This document shows positions 28,446 through 37,237 of a stretch of DNA of 64,000 nt, one piece after another. Numbering within the stretch: the stretch's first letter is position 1; every line of letters starts with the position of its first letter. Location: positions 682,001-746,000 of the forward strand of contig CAWFHZ010000007.1 in NCBI GenBank assembly GCA_963815785.1, read 5' to 3'. Below the pieces are notes generated by a model. It searched no databases. It worked only from the letters and a program-made list of their open reading frames with translations, and was not told where the DNA came from. The DNA is from DATFVA01 sp963815785 (GTDB lineage: Bacteria; Bacteroidota; Ignavibacteria; Ignavibacteriales; Ignavibacteriaceae). The translations under genes were made by a program, and so were the position numbers.

Positions 28446-29399
28446 TTAGCTTAGCTGAGTATTTGAGAGTAAATTACGAATAAAGTTTCTGTAATGTTCA
28501 ATATCCTGTTCATAATAATTTTTACTTAAGCCGCTCGAGTTTCGGGACTGCATCTTTCTGAATGCCAGAGAGGTAGCTGCCCTAATATATAACTTCCGGA
28601 TACTTTCATCAATCCAGCCGGGTTTATTTCTTTGTGATGAATTTAAAATAAAAAGGTGCTCGTGTGGGATAAGCCCGTCTTCTGATTCAGGCATAAGTTC
28701 ACGGTAAATAATTTTTTTCTCCCCGAGTAATGAAACAGAAAATACGGTAATGAAAATAGCAATAGTAAAAATCATAAACATGAATCCAAGTATTGCTGTA
28801 GACTCAAAACTTACTGATAAATTCCACAGAAAATGGATAAACATTGCAACCAATAATCCAATTATTGGAAACGTGATTTTTATATTACGCGGTTTAAATT
28901 TTGCATAACCAAGAAATGCCCCAAGTGTTCCTGTTGAAACACAGTGCATAACCCCTGAGAATAAAGTTCTGATTATAACTATGCTTAACCAGTCATTAAA
29001 TGAATGTGAATAAAATACAAAGTAAAAGAAATTCTCGGTCATTCCGAACCCCAATCCAATTGCACCGCCGTAAACAATTCCGTCCGTCATATTATCAAAT
29101 TTTTTATTCGCGACCATAATAAATAAAAAAAATCCTTTTGTACTCTCTTCAACAACAGGTGCAATAATTATTGTTTCAATATGAGCTACCATTTGCTCAT
29201 CATATATTAATAGAGAGACAAGGCTGGAAATTAACCCGCTGCCGATTACTGCCAGGAAAATTGCACCTACAGCACCATAAAGATAGTTTATAAATACAAG
29301 GCTGAATGGCTCTTTGTCATACCTGTCTATCTGCCAGATTATGAGCAAATAAGTAATCATTGGTACGATAGCAGCTAATAAAGAAGCAATGAAAAGCAC
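28446..29399 (-). CDS. PrsW-family intramembrane metalloprotease
   Basis: A 317-aa protein with about eight membrane helices. The family motifs are EEST-K (E84/E85 in VVEESTKGF), GFGMTENFFYF (E122) and MHCVSTGTLGAF (H152), followed by a helix with FIHFLWN. These supply the metal ligands and base of PrsW/Rce1-like proteases. After the last helix (about residue 225) there is a charged cytosolic tail of some 90 residues, longer than usual for PrsW, with no family I recognise. Bacillus PrsW cleaves the anti-sigma factor RsiW; the substrate here is unknown. Confidence 0.83.
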   Translation of the reverse strand: MLFIASLLAAIVPMITYLLIIWQIDRYDKEPFSLVFINYLYGAVGAIFLAVIGSGLISSLVSLLIYDEQMVAHIETIIIAPVVEESTKGFFLFIMVANKKFDNMTDGIVYGGAIGLGFGMTENFFYFVFYSHSFNDWLSIVIIRTLFSGVMHCVSTGTLGAFLGYAKFKPRNIKITFPIIGLLVAMFIHFLWNLSVSFESTAILGFMFMIFTIAIFITVFSVSLLGEKKIIYRELMPESEDGLIPHEHLFILNSSQRNKPGWIDESIRKLYIRAATSLAFRKMQSRNSSGLSKNYYEQDIEHYRNFIRNLLSNTQLS

Positions 29400-29418
29400 A
29401 GTTCCTCTTAATAGTAGA

Positions 29419-30663
29419 TTATTTTTCTTTAATCCATGAGATGAGTTCTTTTATTCCCGGTCTTTTTCCATAAGATAAAATGCCTATTCTGAAAATTTTT
29501 GACGCAACATATATCATAATATAAATAGATGCGAGCATAATCGTAATAGTTGATAAAATTTCTATTGTTGATACTCTTACAACATTTATTTTTAAAAGCA
29601 TTATTGCTGGAATTGTTAAAGGAATAAACGATAAAATCTGAACCAGCCCCGAATTGGGATTAGTAATAGCGGATGCAGAAATTGCAATTGGCAGAACAAG
29701 TACAAGACTCAGATAACTGGTTATTTGTTGTGCTTCCTGTTCAGTTGTTACAATTGATCCGATACCTACAAACACAGCAGTATAAAACAAAAAACCAAGT
29801 ATAAAATAGACCAGCATAATCCAAATATTATCGAACGCTGACATTGGAATCAATGAACTTCCTGCCAGAGCTATTCCTATGCAAATCCATATGAACATTT
29901 GGAATAAACCCAGTGCACTTAACCCTAAAATCTTTCCAGCCAGTAATTCTTCCGGTGAACAGCTTGAAATTAATATCTCAATGAGTTTTGTCGATTTTTC
30001 TTCAACCAGGCTTCGCACCATCATTTGTCCGGAATAAATTATCATCATTAATAGAAGCATGATAAAAACAAGTGCTGATAAGAATTCAGCAAGGAAATCA
30101 GAAGGATGTTCGCCCGTTCCTTCCTTAATAGTTATCTGGTTAATATCAATTCGTTTCAAATCAGATTCGAACGTACCCGGATTTATCCCAAGCTTAATTA
30201 ACCCGATTTTGATTCTTGTTTCTTCAAAAGCATTTTCTATTCTTTGCATATCTTTAAAATTACCCGAATTCTTACACCTGTATTCAGCGTGAAGTGAATC
30301 GTTTTTTTCACCCTTTATTAAAATATAACCGGCTATTTTATTTTGATAGACCTCTTCATCAGCGGATTCAATGACTTTGTTAAAATTTTTATTTATTTCA
30401 TTTAGGTTAAGAACTATGTAAGCTGGCTGGCCGCTATCCAGGTTGTAGTCTTCCAGAGCTTTGGAAAGCGGATAATAATAAACCATTGAAGAATCCAGTA
30501 TTCCGATAGGTTTTGTGGATTCTTTTTCATTTGCTGAAATAAAGGTGCCACCAACAGAAATTATTATAACCAGAGCAGGGGTAATTATAAGAGACAAAAC
30601 GAACGCTCTTGTTTTAACCTTTTCCAGGAATTCCCACTTTGATATTTCAAAAATCTTTTTCAA
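29419..30663 (-). CDS. ABC-2 type transporter permease (NatB-like)
   Basis: A 414-aa membrane protein of the ABC-2/NatB type. It has one N-terminal helix (about 20-42), a large extracytoplasmic domain (about 45-180), then five or six helices to the C-terminus. The motif VRSLVEEKSTKLIEILISS after the second helix is the coupling region characteristic of this family. It starts 4 bp downstream of its ATPase partner, so together they form one exporter. The substrate is unknown; sodium, lipids or small toxic compounds are all possible. Confidence 0.88.
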   Translation of the reverse strand: MKKIFEISKWEFLEKVKTRAFVLSLIITPALVIIISVGGTFISANEKESTKPIGILDSSMVYYYPLSKALEDYNLDSGQPAYIVLNLNEINKNFNKVIESADEEVYQNKIAGYILIKGEKNDSLHAEYRCKNSGNFKDMQRIENAFEETRIKIGLIKLGINPGTFESDLKRIDINQITIKEGTGEHPSDFLAEFLSALVFIMLLLMMIIYSGQMMVRSLVEEKSTKLIEILISSCSPEELLAGKILGLSALGLFQMFIWICIGIALAGSSLIPMSAFDNIWIMLVYFILGFLFYTAVFVGIGSIVTTEQEAQQITSYLSLVLVLPIAISASAITNPNSGLVQILSFIPLTIPAIMLLKINVVRVSTIEILSTITIMLASIYIMIYVASKIFRIGILSYGKRPGIKELISWIKEK

Positions 30664-30667
30664 ATCT

Positions 30668-31561
30668 TTAATTACTTTGTTTAATCATATCGATAAAAAT
30701 TTTATTAAGAGTTGGCTCAATTATTCTGAAATGACTGACCCTGACTTTATCAACTATATCTTTCAGAAAGAAATATGGTTCTGTTGATTCCTGAAGCTGG
30801 ACTTCTGCAAAATTGTTGTAATAATCCATTCCTTTTACATAAGGCAGATTTTTAATCAAATCTCTGTTTCCCTCAAATCCCACTTCAACCATATTTCCCC
30901 CGAAGTTTTTCTTTAATTGAGATAAGGACCCGCTGCAGACTTCTTTTCCTTTGTTCATTAGCAATATTTCCGAGCACATTTTTTCCGCAAAATCCATATG
31001 ATGAGTTGACAGAATAATAAGTTTACCTTCATCAACAAATGTAAGTATGGTTTCACGGATTATTTGCTGGTTGATGGGATCAAATCCACTGAAAGGTTCA
31101 TCAAGAATTAACAATTTTGGATTGTGAATAACTGTAGTAATAAATTGTACCTTTTGCTGATTTCCTTTTGATAGTTCTTCAATTCTTTTATTCCGGTATT
31201 GTGTTATCCCGAGTTTTTCAAGCCAGAATTCAAGCTCGCGTAATATTGCAGATCGTGTCATATTTTTTAGTAGAGCAAAATAAACTATTAAATCAATAAC
31301 TTTGCTCTTTTTATATAAACCACGTTCTTCAGGCAGATAACCAATTTGATTGAAGAAATTTTTTGATATTGCCTGATTATTAAAACTGATTGTCCCTGAC
31401 GTAGGTCTGAGTATGTTTAAAACGGTTCTTATTGTAGTTGTTTTGCCAGCCCCGTTCGGGCCAAGAAGTCCGAATATCTTCCCTTCATTTACTGTAAAAC
31501 TTAAGTTATTTACAGCAACAACGTCATTATATTCTTTAGTTAAATTCTGAACAACGAGCAT
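30668..31561 (-). CDS. ABC transporter ATP-binding protein (NatA-like)
   Basis: A 297-aa ATPase. Walker A GPNGAGKTT (34-42), a Q-loop, the signature LSKGNQQKV, Walker B LLILDEPFSGFD and the switch LSTHHMDFAE are all normal. The extra C-terminal domain of about 75 residues matches that of ABC-2 exporters (DUF4162-like). It pairs with the adjacent permease. It is the first gene of the minus-strand run and faces the yceD operon across about 200 bp. Confidence 0.92.
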   Translation of the reverse strand: MLVVQNLTKEYNDVVAVNNLSFTVNEGKIFGLLGPNGAGKTTTIRTVLNILRPTSGTISFNNQAISKNFFNQIGYLPEERGLYKKSKVIDLIVYFALLKNMTRSAILRELEFWLEKLGITQYRNKRIEELSKGNQQKVQFITTVIHNPKLLILDEPFSGFDPINQQIIRETILTFVDEGKLIILSTHHMDFAEKMCSEILLMNKGKEVCSGSLSQLKKNFGGNMVEVGFEGNRDLIKNLPYVKGMDYYNNFAEVQLQESTEPYFFLKDIVDKVRVSHFRIIEPTLNKIFIDMIKQSN

Positions 31562-31699
31562 GTATTCTTTTTTAAGAATAAGTGTTATAATTATTAAAGA
31601 TTTAATTTAATGTTTAGAAAGTTTATATACTATAGATTTATATGCCAAAATGCTGGAGTATTAGAAAACCAAGCATCAAATAGTGGGAAGTTTACTTTA

Positions 31700-31728
31700 T
31701 TGACTCTATATTTAAGTATGGCTATATT
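31700..31728 (+). promoter_or_regulatory. Promoter of the yceD-rpmF-plsX-fab operon
   Basis: -35 TTGACT (31700-31705) and -10 TATATT (31723-31728) are exactly 17 bp apart, and the yceD ATG follows 37 bp later. It is one of the best sigma-70-like sites in the window. No FapR-like palindrome was seen beside it. Confidence 0.7.
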
Positions 31729-31765
31729 TCTAATCGTTTTTTTGTAAAGATTGTGGGAAATTACG

Positions 31766-32272
31766 ATGAAAATCAAGATTTCGAATCTGGGTGAGGGAAC
31801 ACATGAATTCAAACTTTCCGAACCTGTAAAGACTATCGGTTTGGAATCTCCTTTTGCAGGAAATGTTGAAGTTGAAATCGAACTTATAAAATCTCATAAT
31901 CAAATAATTCTTGATTCAAAAATTTTTATCGATGCTGTATTTGAATGCGACCGGTGTACAGTTGAATTCAGGAAAAAATTAATTACAAATTACGAAATGG
32001 TTTATCTGCAGGGCGTTGAACCTGTAGAAAGTAAATCGGATAATATATCCTATATTTCTTTAGAGACTGATGTAATTGACATTTCCGATGATGTTCGGGA
32101 TTTTTCAATATTAGCTGTTCCCATGAAAAAATTATGCACCGAAGAATGCAAAGGTCTTTGTTACAGATGTGGAACAAATCTTAATGATGGAAATTGTACA
32201 TGTGATCAAAACAATGTGGATGCAAGATGGCTTCCACTTCAAGAATTAAAAAATAAATTAAATACTAATTAA
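31766..32272 (+). CDS. YceD / DUF177 family protein
   Basis: A 168-aa protein of the DUF177 family. It has an N-terminal beta-rich half and a central CDRC, then near the C-terminus EECKGLCYRCGTNLNDGNCTC, the cysteine cluster that closes this family. The ATG at 31766 is preferred to a TTG 15 bp upstream because family members start near MKIKIS. YceD is nearly always next to rpmF, as here (13 bp apart), and is linked to 23S rRNA/large-subunit accumulation, though its mechanism is not settled. It is the first gene of the lipid operon. Confidence 0.88.
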   Translation: MKIKISNLGEGTHEFKLSEPVKTIGLESPFAGNVEVEIELIKSHNQIILDSKIFIDAVFECDRCTVEFRKKLITNYEMVYLQGVEPVESKSDNISYISLETDVIDISDDVRDFSILAVPMKKLCTEECKGLCYRCGTNLNDGNCTCDQNNVDARWLPLQELKNKLNTN

Positions 32273-32285
32273 AAACGGTTATAGA

Positions 32286-32465
32286 ATGCCAAATCCAAAA
32301 CGCAAATGGTCAAAAAGCAGAAGAGATAAGAGAAGAACTCATTACAAGGCAACTCCTCCGTCATTGGGAACTTGCTCAAATTGCGGTGAAATGAAAATGA
32401 CCCACCGTGCTTGTCCTTCCTGCGGGTATTATAACGAAAAATCAATGTTTATACCCAAAAGTTAA
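32286..32465 (+). CDS. rpmF: 50S ribosomal protein L32
   Basis: A 59-aa ribosomal protein. The start MPNPKRKWSKSRRDKRR, the THY segment and two zinc-type pairs CSNC and CPSC are characteristic of L32, here the zinc-binding form. It lies between yceD and plsX, the standard order in many phyla. Confidence 0.95.
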   Translation: MPNPKRKWSKSRRDKRRTHYKATPPSLGTCSNCGEMKMTHRACPSCGYYNEKSMFIPKS

Positions 32466-32487
32466 TTTCTAACAATTATTCAATTTA

Positions 32488-33546
32488 ATGATTGATTCTG
32501 AATCGAACAGAAGTAAATGCAGAATTGCTGTCGATGCGATGGGGGGCGATTTCGCTCCCCGGAACGTTATCTTAGGTGCAGTTCAGGCAATTGCCGAAAT
32601 TAAAAATATCGAATTATTTCTTGTAGGTAAATCAGAAGAAATCAAAAAGATACTCACCGAAGAAAAAATTTCCTTTAATGAATCCAATATAATCCACACC
32701 AGTCAGGTAATTGAAATGGGTGAAAGCCCTACTAGTGCTCTGAAATTAAAACCTGATTCATCACTAATGATTGGTGCTGGTCTGGTTAGAGATAGAAAAG
32801 CAGAAGCATTTGTAAGTGCGGGTAATACGGGTGCGATGATGGCTGCATCAACTTTGGTTATGGGAAGAATTCCCGGTGTTGGCAGACCTACAATTGGTGC
32901 GGAGATGCCGAATGTTAATGGTATATGCTATTTGTACGATGTTGGCGCGGGTAAAGACTCCAAAGCTCAACACCTTTTTGAATACGCCGTGATGGGGTCA
33001 ATTTACGCAAGGGAGATGGGCGGAAATAAAAATCCTACTGTTGGTGTTTTAAGTATGGGTGAAGAGGAAGGGAAGGGTAATGAGATTTCGGAAGCTGCTG
33101 CAAAATTATTGAAACAATCCCGACTTAATTTTGTTGGAAATGTCGAAGGCAGGGATATCCTTACCGGGAAGGTAGATGTTATTATTTGCGATGGTTTTAT
33201 AGGTAATATTATTCTTAAATTTGGTGAAGCAGTCCCAAAACTTTTAAAACATTTGTTATCCGAAACTGCCAGGAAAAGTATAGTAGATAAAATAAAAATA
33301 GGTTTAACAAGAGGCAGCCTGAGAAAAGCACTAAAAGTTATGGACTACCAGGAACATGGCGGTGTTCCCTTGCTTGGAGTCAATGGAATTAGTATTATTG
33401 GTCACGGATCGAGCACTCCTAAAGCAATAAAAAATATGATTTTAAAAGCGAAAGTGATGCACGATAAAAATTTATTAGGAATAATTGAAAATTCAATTAA
33501 AGAATTTTCTGAAAAAAGTGGAAGTGTTATAAATGAAAAACAATAA
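32488..33546 (+). CDS. plsX: Phosphate acyltransferase PlsX
   Basis: A 352-aa enzyme making acyl-phosphate from acyl-ACP for phospholipid synthesis. The family opening IAVDAMGGDFAP, the SAGNTGAMMAAS segment, LYDVGAGKDSKAQHL and the C-terminal GVPLLGVNG...GHGSS are intact. Its end overlaps the ATG of fabH by 14 bp. It sits in the classic plsX-fabH-fabD-fabG-acpP-fabF order. Confidence 0.94.
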   Translation: MIDSESNRSKCRIAVDAMGGDFAPRNVILGAVQAIAEIKNIELFLVGKSEEIKKILTEEKISFNESNIIHTSQVIEMGESPTSALKLKPDSSLMIGAGLVRDRKAEAFVSAGNTGAMMAASTLVMGRIPGVGRPTIGAEMPNVNGICYLYDVGAGKDSKAQHLFEYAVMGSIYAREMGGNKNPTVGVLSMGEEEGKGNEISEAAAKLLKQSRLNFVGNVEGRDILTGKVDVIICDGFIGNIILKFGEAVPKLLKHLLSETARKSIVDKIKIGLTRGSLRKALKVMDYQEHGGVPLLGVNGISIIGHGSSTPKAIKNMILKAKVMHDKNLLGIIENSIKEFSEKSGSVINEKQ

Positions 33547-34535
33547 ATACAATGCTGTTATTACAGGGATAGGTATGTACGTGCCCTGATAAAATAATGG
33601 ACAATGCTTATTTCGAAAAAATTGTTGAGACTTCGGATGAATGGATAAGAACACGAACAGGAATCAGGGAGAGAAGGCTGTTAGAAAATGGTGCGACAAG
33701 TGATCTGGCAACCGGTGCAGCAAAAGATTTATTAGAAAAGTATAATCTTTCTGCAGATGAAATTGATTGCATTATCGTTGCCACTGTAACACCGGATATG
33801 TTTTTTCCGGCTACAGCTTGTATTGTTCAGAACAATATTAATGCTAATAATGCTTGGGGATTTGATTTATCAGCAGCTTGTTCCGGTTTTCTCTTTGCGT
33901 TTCAGACAGGTTGCTCTCTTATAGAAAGCGGAAATTACAAAAAAGTTTTAGTAATTGGCGCAGATAAAATGAGTTCAATTGTAGATTACACCGATCGGAA
34001 TAACTGTATCCTTTTTGGAGATGCAGGCGCTGCAGTTTTACTAGAGCCTACAGAAGATAAAAATGTAGGTATGATAGATTCAATTTTAAGAGTGGATGGT
34101 TCAGGGATGGAAAGTCTTCATATGAAAGGTGGCGGCAGTTTAAACCCGCCCACACATGAAACAGTTGATAAAAAAATGCATTATCTGTATCAGGATGGAA
34201 AAGCAGTATTTAAAGTTGCTGTTAAAGGTATGGCTGATGTTTCATATGAAATAATGAAGAAGAATAATCTTACATCTGATGATATAGCTTATCTTGTTCC
34301 TCATCAGGCAAATCTTAGAATTATAGATGCCACTGCGGAAAGAATGGGAATCGGGAAAGATAAAGTGATGATTAATATTGATAAATACGGGAATACAACT
34401 GCTGCTACAATTCCACTCTGTCTGGTGGATTATTATCGTGCCGGCAAATTAAAAAAGGGCGATAATTTAATTCTCTCTGCATTTGGAGCTGGTTATACCT
34501 GGGGTGCCAGTTATGTTAAATGGGGGATGGATTAA
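33533..34535 (+). pseudogene. fabH: 3-oxoacyl-ACP synthase III, frameshifted near the N-terminus
   Basis: This enzyme condenses acetyl-CoA with malonyl-ACP to start fatty acid synthesis. The natural start is ATG 33533 (MKNNKYNAVITGIGMYVP), but a TGA follows at 33587-33589. Dropping one C from CCC at 33584-33586 joins it to the long frame as VPDKIMDNAYFEK, the normal FabH sequence. The rest is complete: Cys in SAACSGFLFA, His in PHQANLR and Asn in YGNTTAA. Without the correction, translation would begin at an internal codon and lose the first beta-strand. Because the gene is normally essential and the remainder is pristine, an assembly error is more likely than decay. Confidence 0.85.
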
Positions 34536-34567
34536 ATCGGAATGTCATTTAAAATTATAATGTGTTG

Positions 34568-35482
34568 ATGAATAAAAAATCATTTTTGTTTCCCGGTCAG
34601 GGTTCACAGTATGTTGGCATGGCGGAGGATCTTTTTCAGAATTCTGTTGAAGCTAAAGAAATGATTAAAACTGCGGATGACGCACTGGGTGTTAATCTCT
34701 CATATATTATGTTCAACGGGCCTGAAGATCAATTAAGACAGACTGAGTTTACTCAGCCCGCAATTTTTCTTCATAGCGTTATTCTTGCCAGTTTAATTCG
34801 GACACTTCATCCTGATGCAGCTGCGGGGCATTCACTTGGAGAGTATTCTGCTCTTGTTTGTGCAGGTGCAATTCAGTTTTACGAGGCAGTAAAACTGGTA
34901 CGGGTAAGAGGAAAGGCTATGCAGCAAGCTGGTGAACTGAATAAAGGAACCATGGCGGCGGTAATCGGAATTGATTCCCAGCTTGTTGATGAATGTTGTA
35001 GGGAAGCTGCTGCAGAAGGGATAGTTCAATGCGCAAATTTTAATTCCCCGGGCCAGGTTGTCATTTCCGGCTCTGTGACCGGCGTAAAAAAAGCGATGGA
35101 AATTTGTAAAGGAAAGGGAGCAAAGCTGGTAAAAGAACTTGTTGTAAGCGGAGCTTTTCACTCACCATTAATGGATTCAGCTAAAGAAAATTTAAAAAGT
35201 ACACTTGATAAAACAAATTTTTATGATGCAAGAATTCCCGTTTATGCTAATGTTACAGCAAAACCCGTACTAGTAAAAGAAGATATTAAAAAATCTTTAT
35301 ACGAACAGGTGACTTCCCCTGTAAGGTGGGAGGAAACAATAAATAACATGATAAATGATGGAATTGAAGAATTCTATGAAATTGGACCCGGCAAAGTATT
35401 ACAGGGTTTAGTTAAGAGAATAAATTCCGATGTTAAATATTTCGGTATTGATAAATATTCTGATGTGGAGAAGTATATCTGA
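34568..35482 (+). CDS. fabD: Malonyl-CoA:ACP transacylase
   Basis: A 304-aa enzyme loading malonate on ACP. It shows FLFPGQGSQYVGMA, the active-site serine in GHSLGEYSAL, the catalytic His in VSGAFHSPLM and the closing EIGPGKVLQGL. The ATG at 34568 is preferred over a GTG six bases upstream because it is the canonical family start. The stop shares one base with the start of the DUF3109 gene (TGATG), so the two are coupled. Confidence 0.94.
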   Translation: MNKKSFLFPGQGSQYVGMAEDLFQNSVEAKEMIKTADDALGVNLSYIMFNGPEDQLRQTEFTQPAIFLHSVILASLIRTLHPDAAAGHSLGEYSALVCAGAIQFYEAVKLVRVRGKAMQQAGELNKGTMAAVIGIDSQLVDECCREAAAEGIVQCANFNSPGQVVISGSVTGVKKAMEICKGKGAKLVKELVVSGAFHSPLMDSAKENLKSTLDKTNFYDARIPVYANVTAKPVLVKEDIKKSLYEQVTSPVRWEETINNMINDGIEEFYEIGPGKVLQGLVKRINSDVKYFGIDKYSDVEKYI

Positions 35483-36084
35483 TGTCTGAAAATTTTGAAA
35501 AAGAAATAAATGGAATAAAAATCGATCCAAAGATTTTTACATTTAGTTTCAATTGCAGTTGTAGTGGAGAATGCTGCCACTATGGTGTTTACACTGATCT
35601 TAAAGAACAGAAATTAATTTTGAGCTTGAAAGAGAGATTAATTCCTTTGTTTGATGAATCACAGGTTAAAGACGTAAACCAGTGGTTTGAAGCTCCTGAA
35701 GAGGATGAGGATTTTGAATCAGGTATTGCTGTTGGTACTGAAGTTAATAACGGAAAATGTTCATTTCTTGATAAAGATGGTCTTTGTACCTTGCAAAAAC
35801 TTGCAAACCTTGAGGGAAAACATAAGTGGAAATACAAACCCCTTTATTGTATATTATTTCCTTTAACTATTTATGAAAACGCGCTGACTATTGATGATGA
35901 ACATATTGATAGGTTAAAAACCTGTAATAGTTATTCCCACGGGGGAAAAACAATTTTTGATGCCTGTCGGGAAGAATTGAAACATTTTTTCGGTGCAGAT
36001 GGATTCAGGGAATTGGAAAAATACAAAACTGAATATCTCGAGGAGATAAAATCAGGAGAAAGTGTAAATGGCACAAAAAACTAA
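35482..36084 (+). CDS. DUF3109-like cysteine-cluster protein within the fab operon
   Basis: A 200-aa soluble protein with the cysteine pattern of DUF3109/YkgJ-like proteins: SCSGECCHYGVY (about 28-41), GKCSFLDKDGLCTL, then KPLYCILFPL and KTCNSYSHGG. Such clusters are thought to bind zinc or iron-sulfur, but no function is proven. It is coupled to fabD (1-bp overlap) and fabG (17-bp overlap), so it must be made with the fatty acid enzymes. That placement is not part of the textbook fab operon. Confidence 0.78.
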   Translation: MSENFEKEINGIKIDPKIFTFSFNCSCSGECCHYGVYTDLKEQKLILSLKERLIPLFDESQVKDVNQWFEAPEEDEDFESGIAVGTEVNNGKCSFLDKDGLCTLQKLANLEGKHKWKYKPLYCILFPLTIYENALTIDDEHIDRLKTCNSYSHGGKTIFDACREELKHFFGADGFRELEKYKTEYLEEIKSGESVNGTKN

Positions 36085-36829
36085 GAGAGCAATAGTAACT
36101 GGCGGTACAAGGGGTATCGGGAGAGCAATAGTCAAAGAGCTTGCGGCAAAAAGCTGCTGTAAAATATTATTTTCTGATGTTGCTTTTATTTATAATAGCT
36201 GCGATGAATGTGCCGATGAACTAGAAAGAGAAATAGGGGCTCTTGATACAAAAATATTTGGATTTAAAGCTGATGCCTCTTCCCTTGAAGATGCACAGAA
36301 TACTGTTAATGAAGCAATTGAGAAGTTAGGTGGCGTTGATATCCTTGTAAATAATGCAGGTATAACAAGAGATAATCTTCTTTTAAGGATGACCGAAAAA
36401 GATTTTGATGATGTTATTTCTGCGAATCTTAAAAGTGTTTTTAATTATACTAAAGCTGTATTAAAACCGATGATTAAACAGAGATATGGTAGAATCGTGA
36501 ATATTGCTTCAGTTGTAGGTTTAATTGGCAACGCCGGACAGGCAAATTATGTTGCCTCAAAAGCAGGAGTAATTGGATTTACTAAAACTATGGCGCGGGA
36601 ATTAGGTTCAAGAAATATTACGGTAAACGCCGTTGCCCCTGGATTTATTGAAACGAGTATGACAGCTAAGCTTGATGAAAAGCAGAAGGAAGCATTATTA
36701 AAAAATGTACCGCTTGGCAGAATGGGTACACCCGAAGATATAGCAAGAGTTGTAGGTTTTCTCTGCAGCCCGGAAGCTGATTATATTACCGGGCAGGTAA
36801 TCGCCGTGGATGGCGGAATGACAATGTGA
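36068..36829 (+). CDS. fabG: 3-oxoacyl-ACP reductase
   Basis: A 253-aa SDR enzyme reducing 3-ketoacyl-ACP with NADPH. It shows TGGTRGIGRAI for cofactor binding, NNAG, the catalytic Ser in IASVVG and YVASK. Near residues 28-50 an insertion containing SCCKILFSDVAFIYNSCDEC, with several cysteines, makes the second beta-alpha unit slightly longer than usual. The C-terminus VDGGMTM is normal. It ends 67 bp before acpP. Confidence 0.93.
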   Translation: MAQKTKRAIVTGGTRGIGRAIVKELAAKSCCKILFSDVAFIYNSCDECADELEREIGALDTKIFGFKADASSLEDAQNTVNEAIEKLGGVDILVNNAGITRDNLLLRMTEKDFDDVISANLKSVFNYTKAVLKPMIKQRYGRIVNIASVVGLIGNAGQANYVASKAGVIGFTKTMARELGSRNITVNAVAPGFIETSMTAKLDEKQKEALLKNVPLGRMGTPEDIARVVGFLCSPEADYITGQVIAVDGGMTM

Positions 36830-36896
36830 AATTTTTATCTTATTTTTGAATATTATTTATATAAACTAACTGAAATAAAATATAGGAGTTACAAAG

Positions 36897-37130
36897 ATGG
36901 ACGTAGAAGCTAAAGTAAAAGAAATCATTATGGACAAATTAGGTGTTGAAGATTCACAAATAACACCTGAAGCTTCTTTTACAAATGATCTTGGTGCGGA
37001 TTCGTTGGATATTGTGGAGTTGGTGATGGGTTTTGAAAGCGCTTTTCAGGTTTCCATTCCTGATGAAGATGCTGAAAAAATAAATACTGTAGGAGATGCT
37101 ACCAGGTATTTAACAGAAAAATTAGGTTAA
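36897..37130 (+). CDS. acpP: Acyl carrier protein
   Basis: A 77-aa acidic four-helix protein. The phosphopantetheine serine is S36 in GADSLDIVEL. A good ribosome-binding site (GGAG at 36885-36888) stands 8 bp before the ATG, unlike most genes here, fitting the high expression ACP needs. It is followed by a hairpin before fabF. Confidence 0.96.
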   Translation: MDVEAKVKEIIMDKLGVEDSQITPEASFTNDLGADSLDIVELVMGFESAFQVSIPDEDAEKINTVGDATRYLTEKLG

Positions 37131-37138
37131 TCTTTTTA

Positions 37139-37165
37139 AAGTCGGGAAATTTATTTTCTCGACTT
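37139..37165 (+). terminator. Attenuator-like hairpin between acpP and fabF
   Basis: AAGTCGGGAAA (37139-37149) pairs with TTTCTCGACTT (37155-37165) with one mismatch around a short AT loop. The following CTCTCCCTTT is not a full T-run, so partial termination or 3' stabilisation of the acpP transcript is likelier than a complete stop. Confidence 0.5.
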
Positions 37166-37237
37166 CTCTCCCTTTAAATAAATGATCTCTCAATACAATG
37201 AAGATTATCCTCATTCGATTATTCTCCGGAGAAAGTT

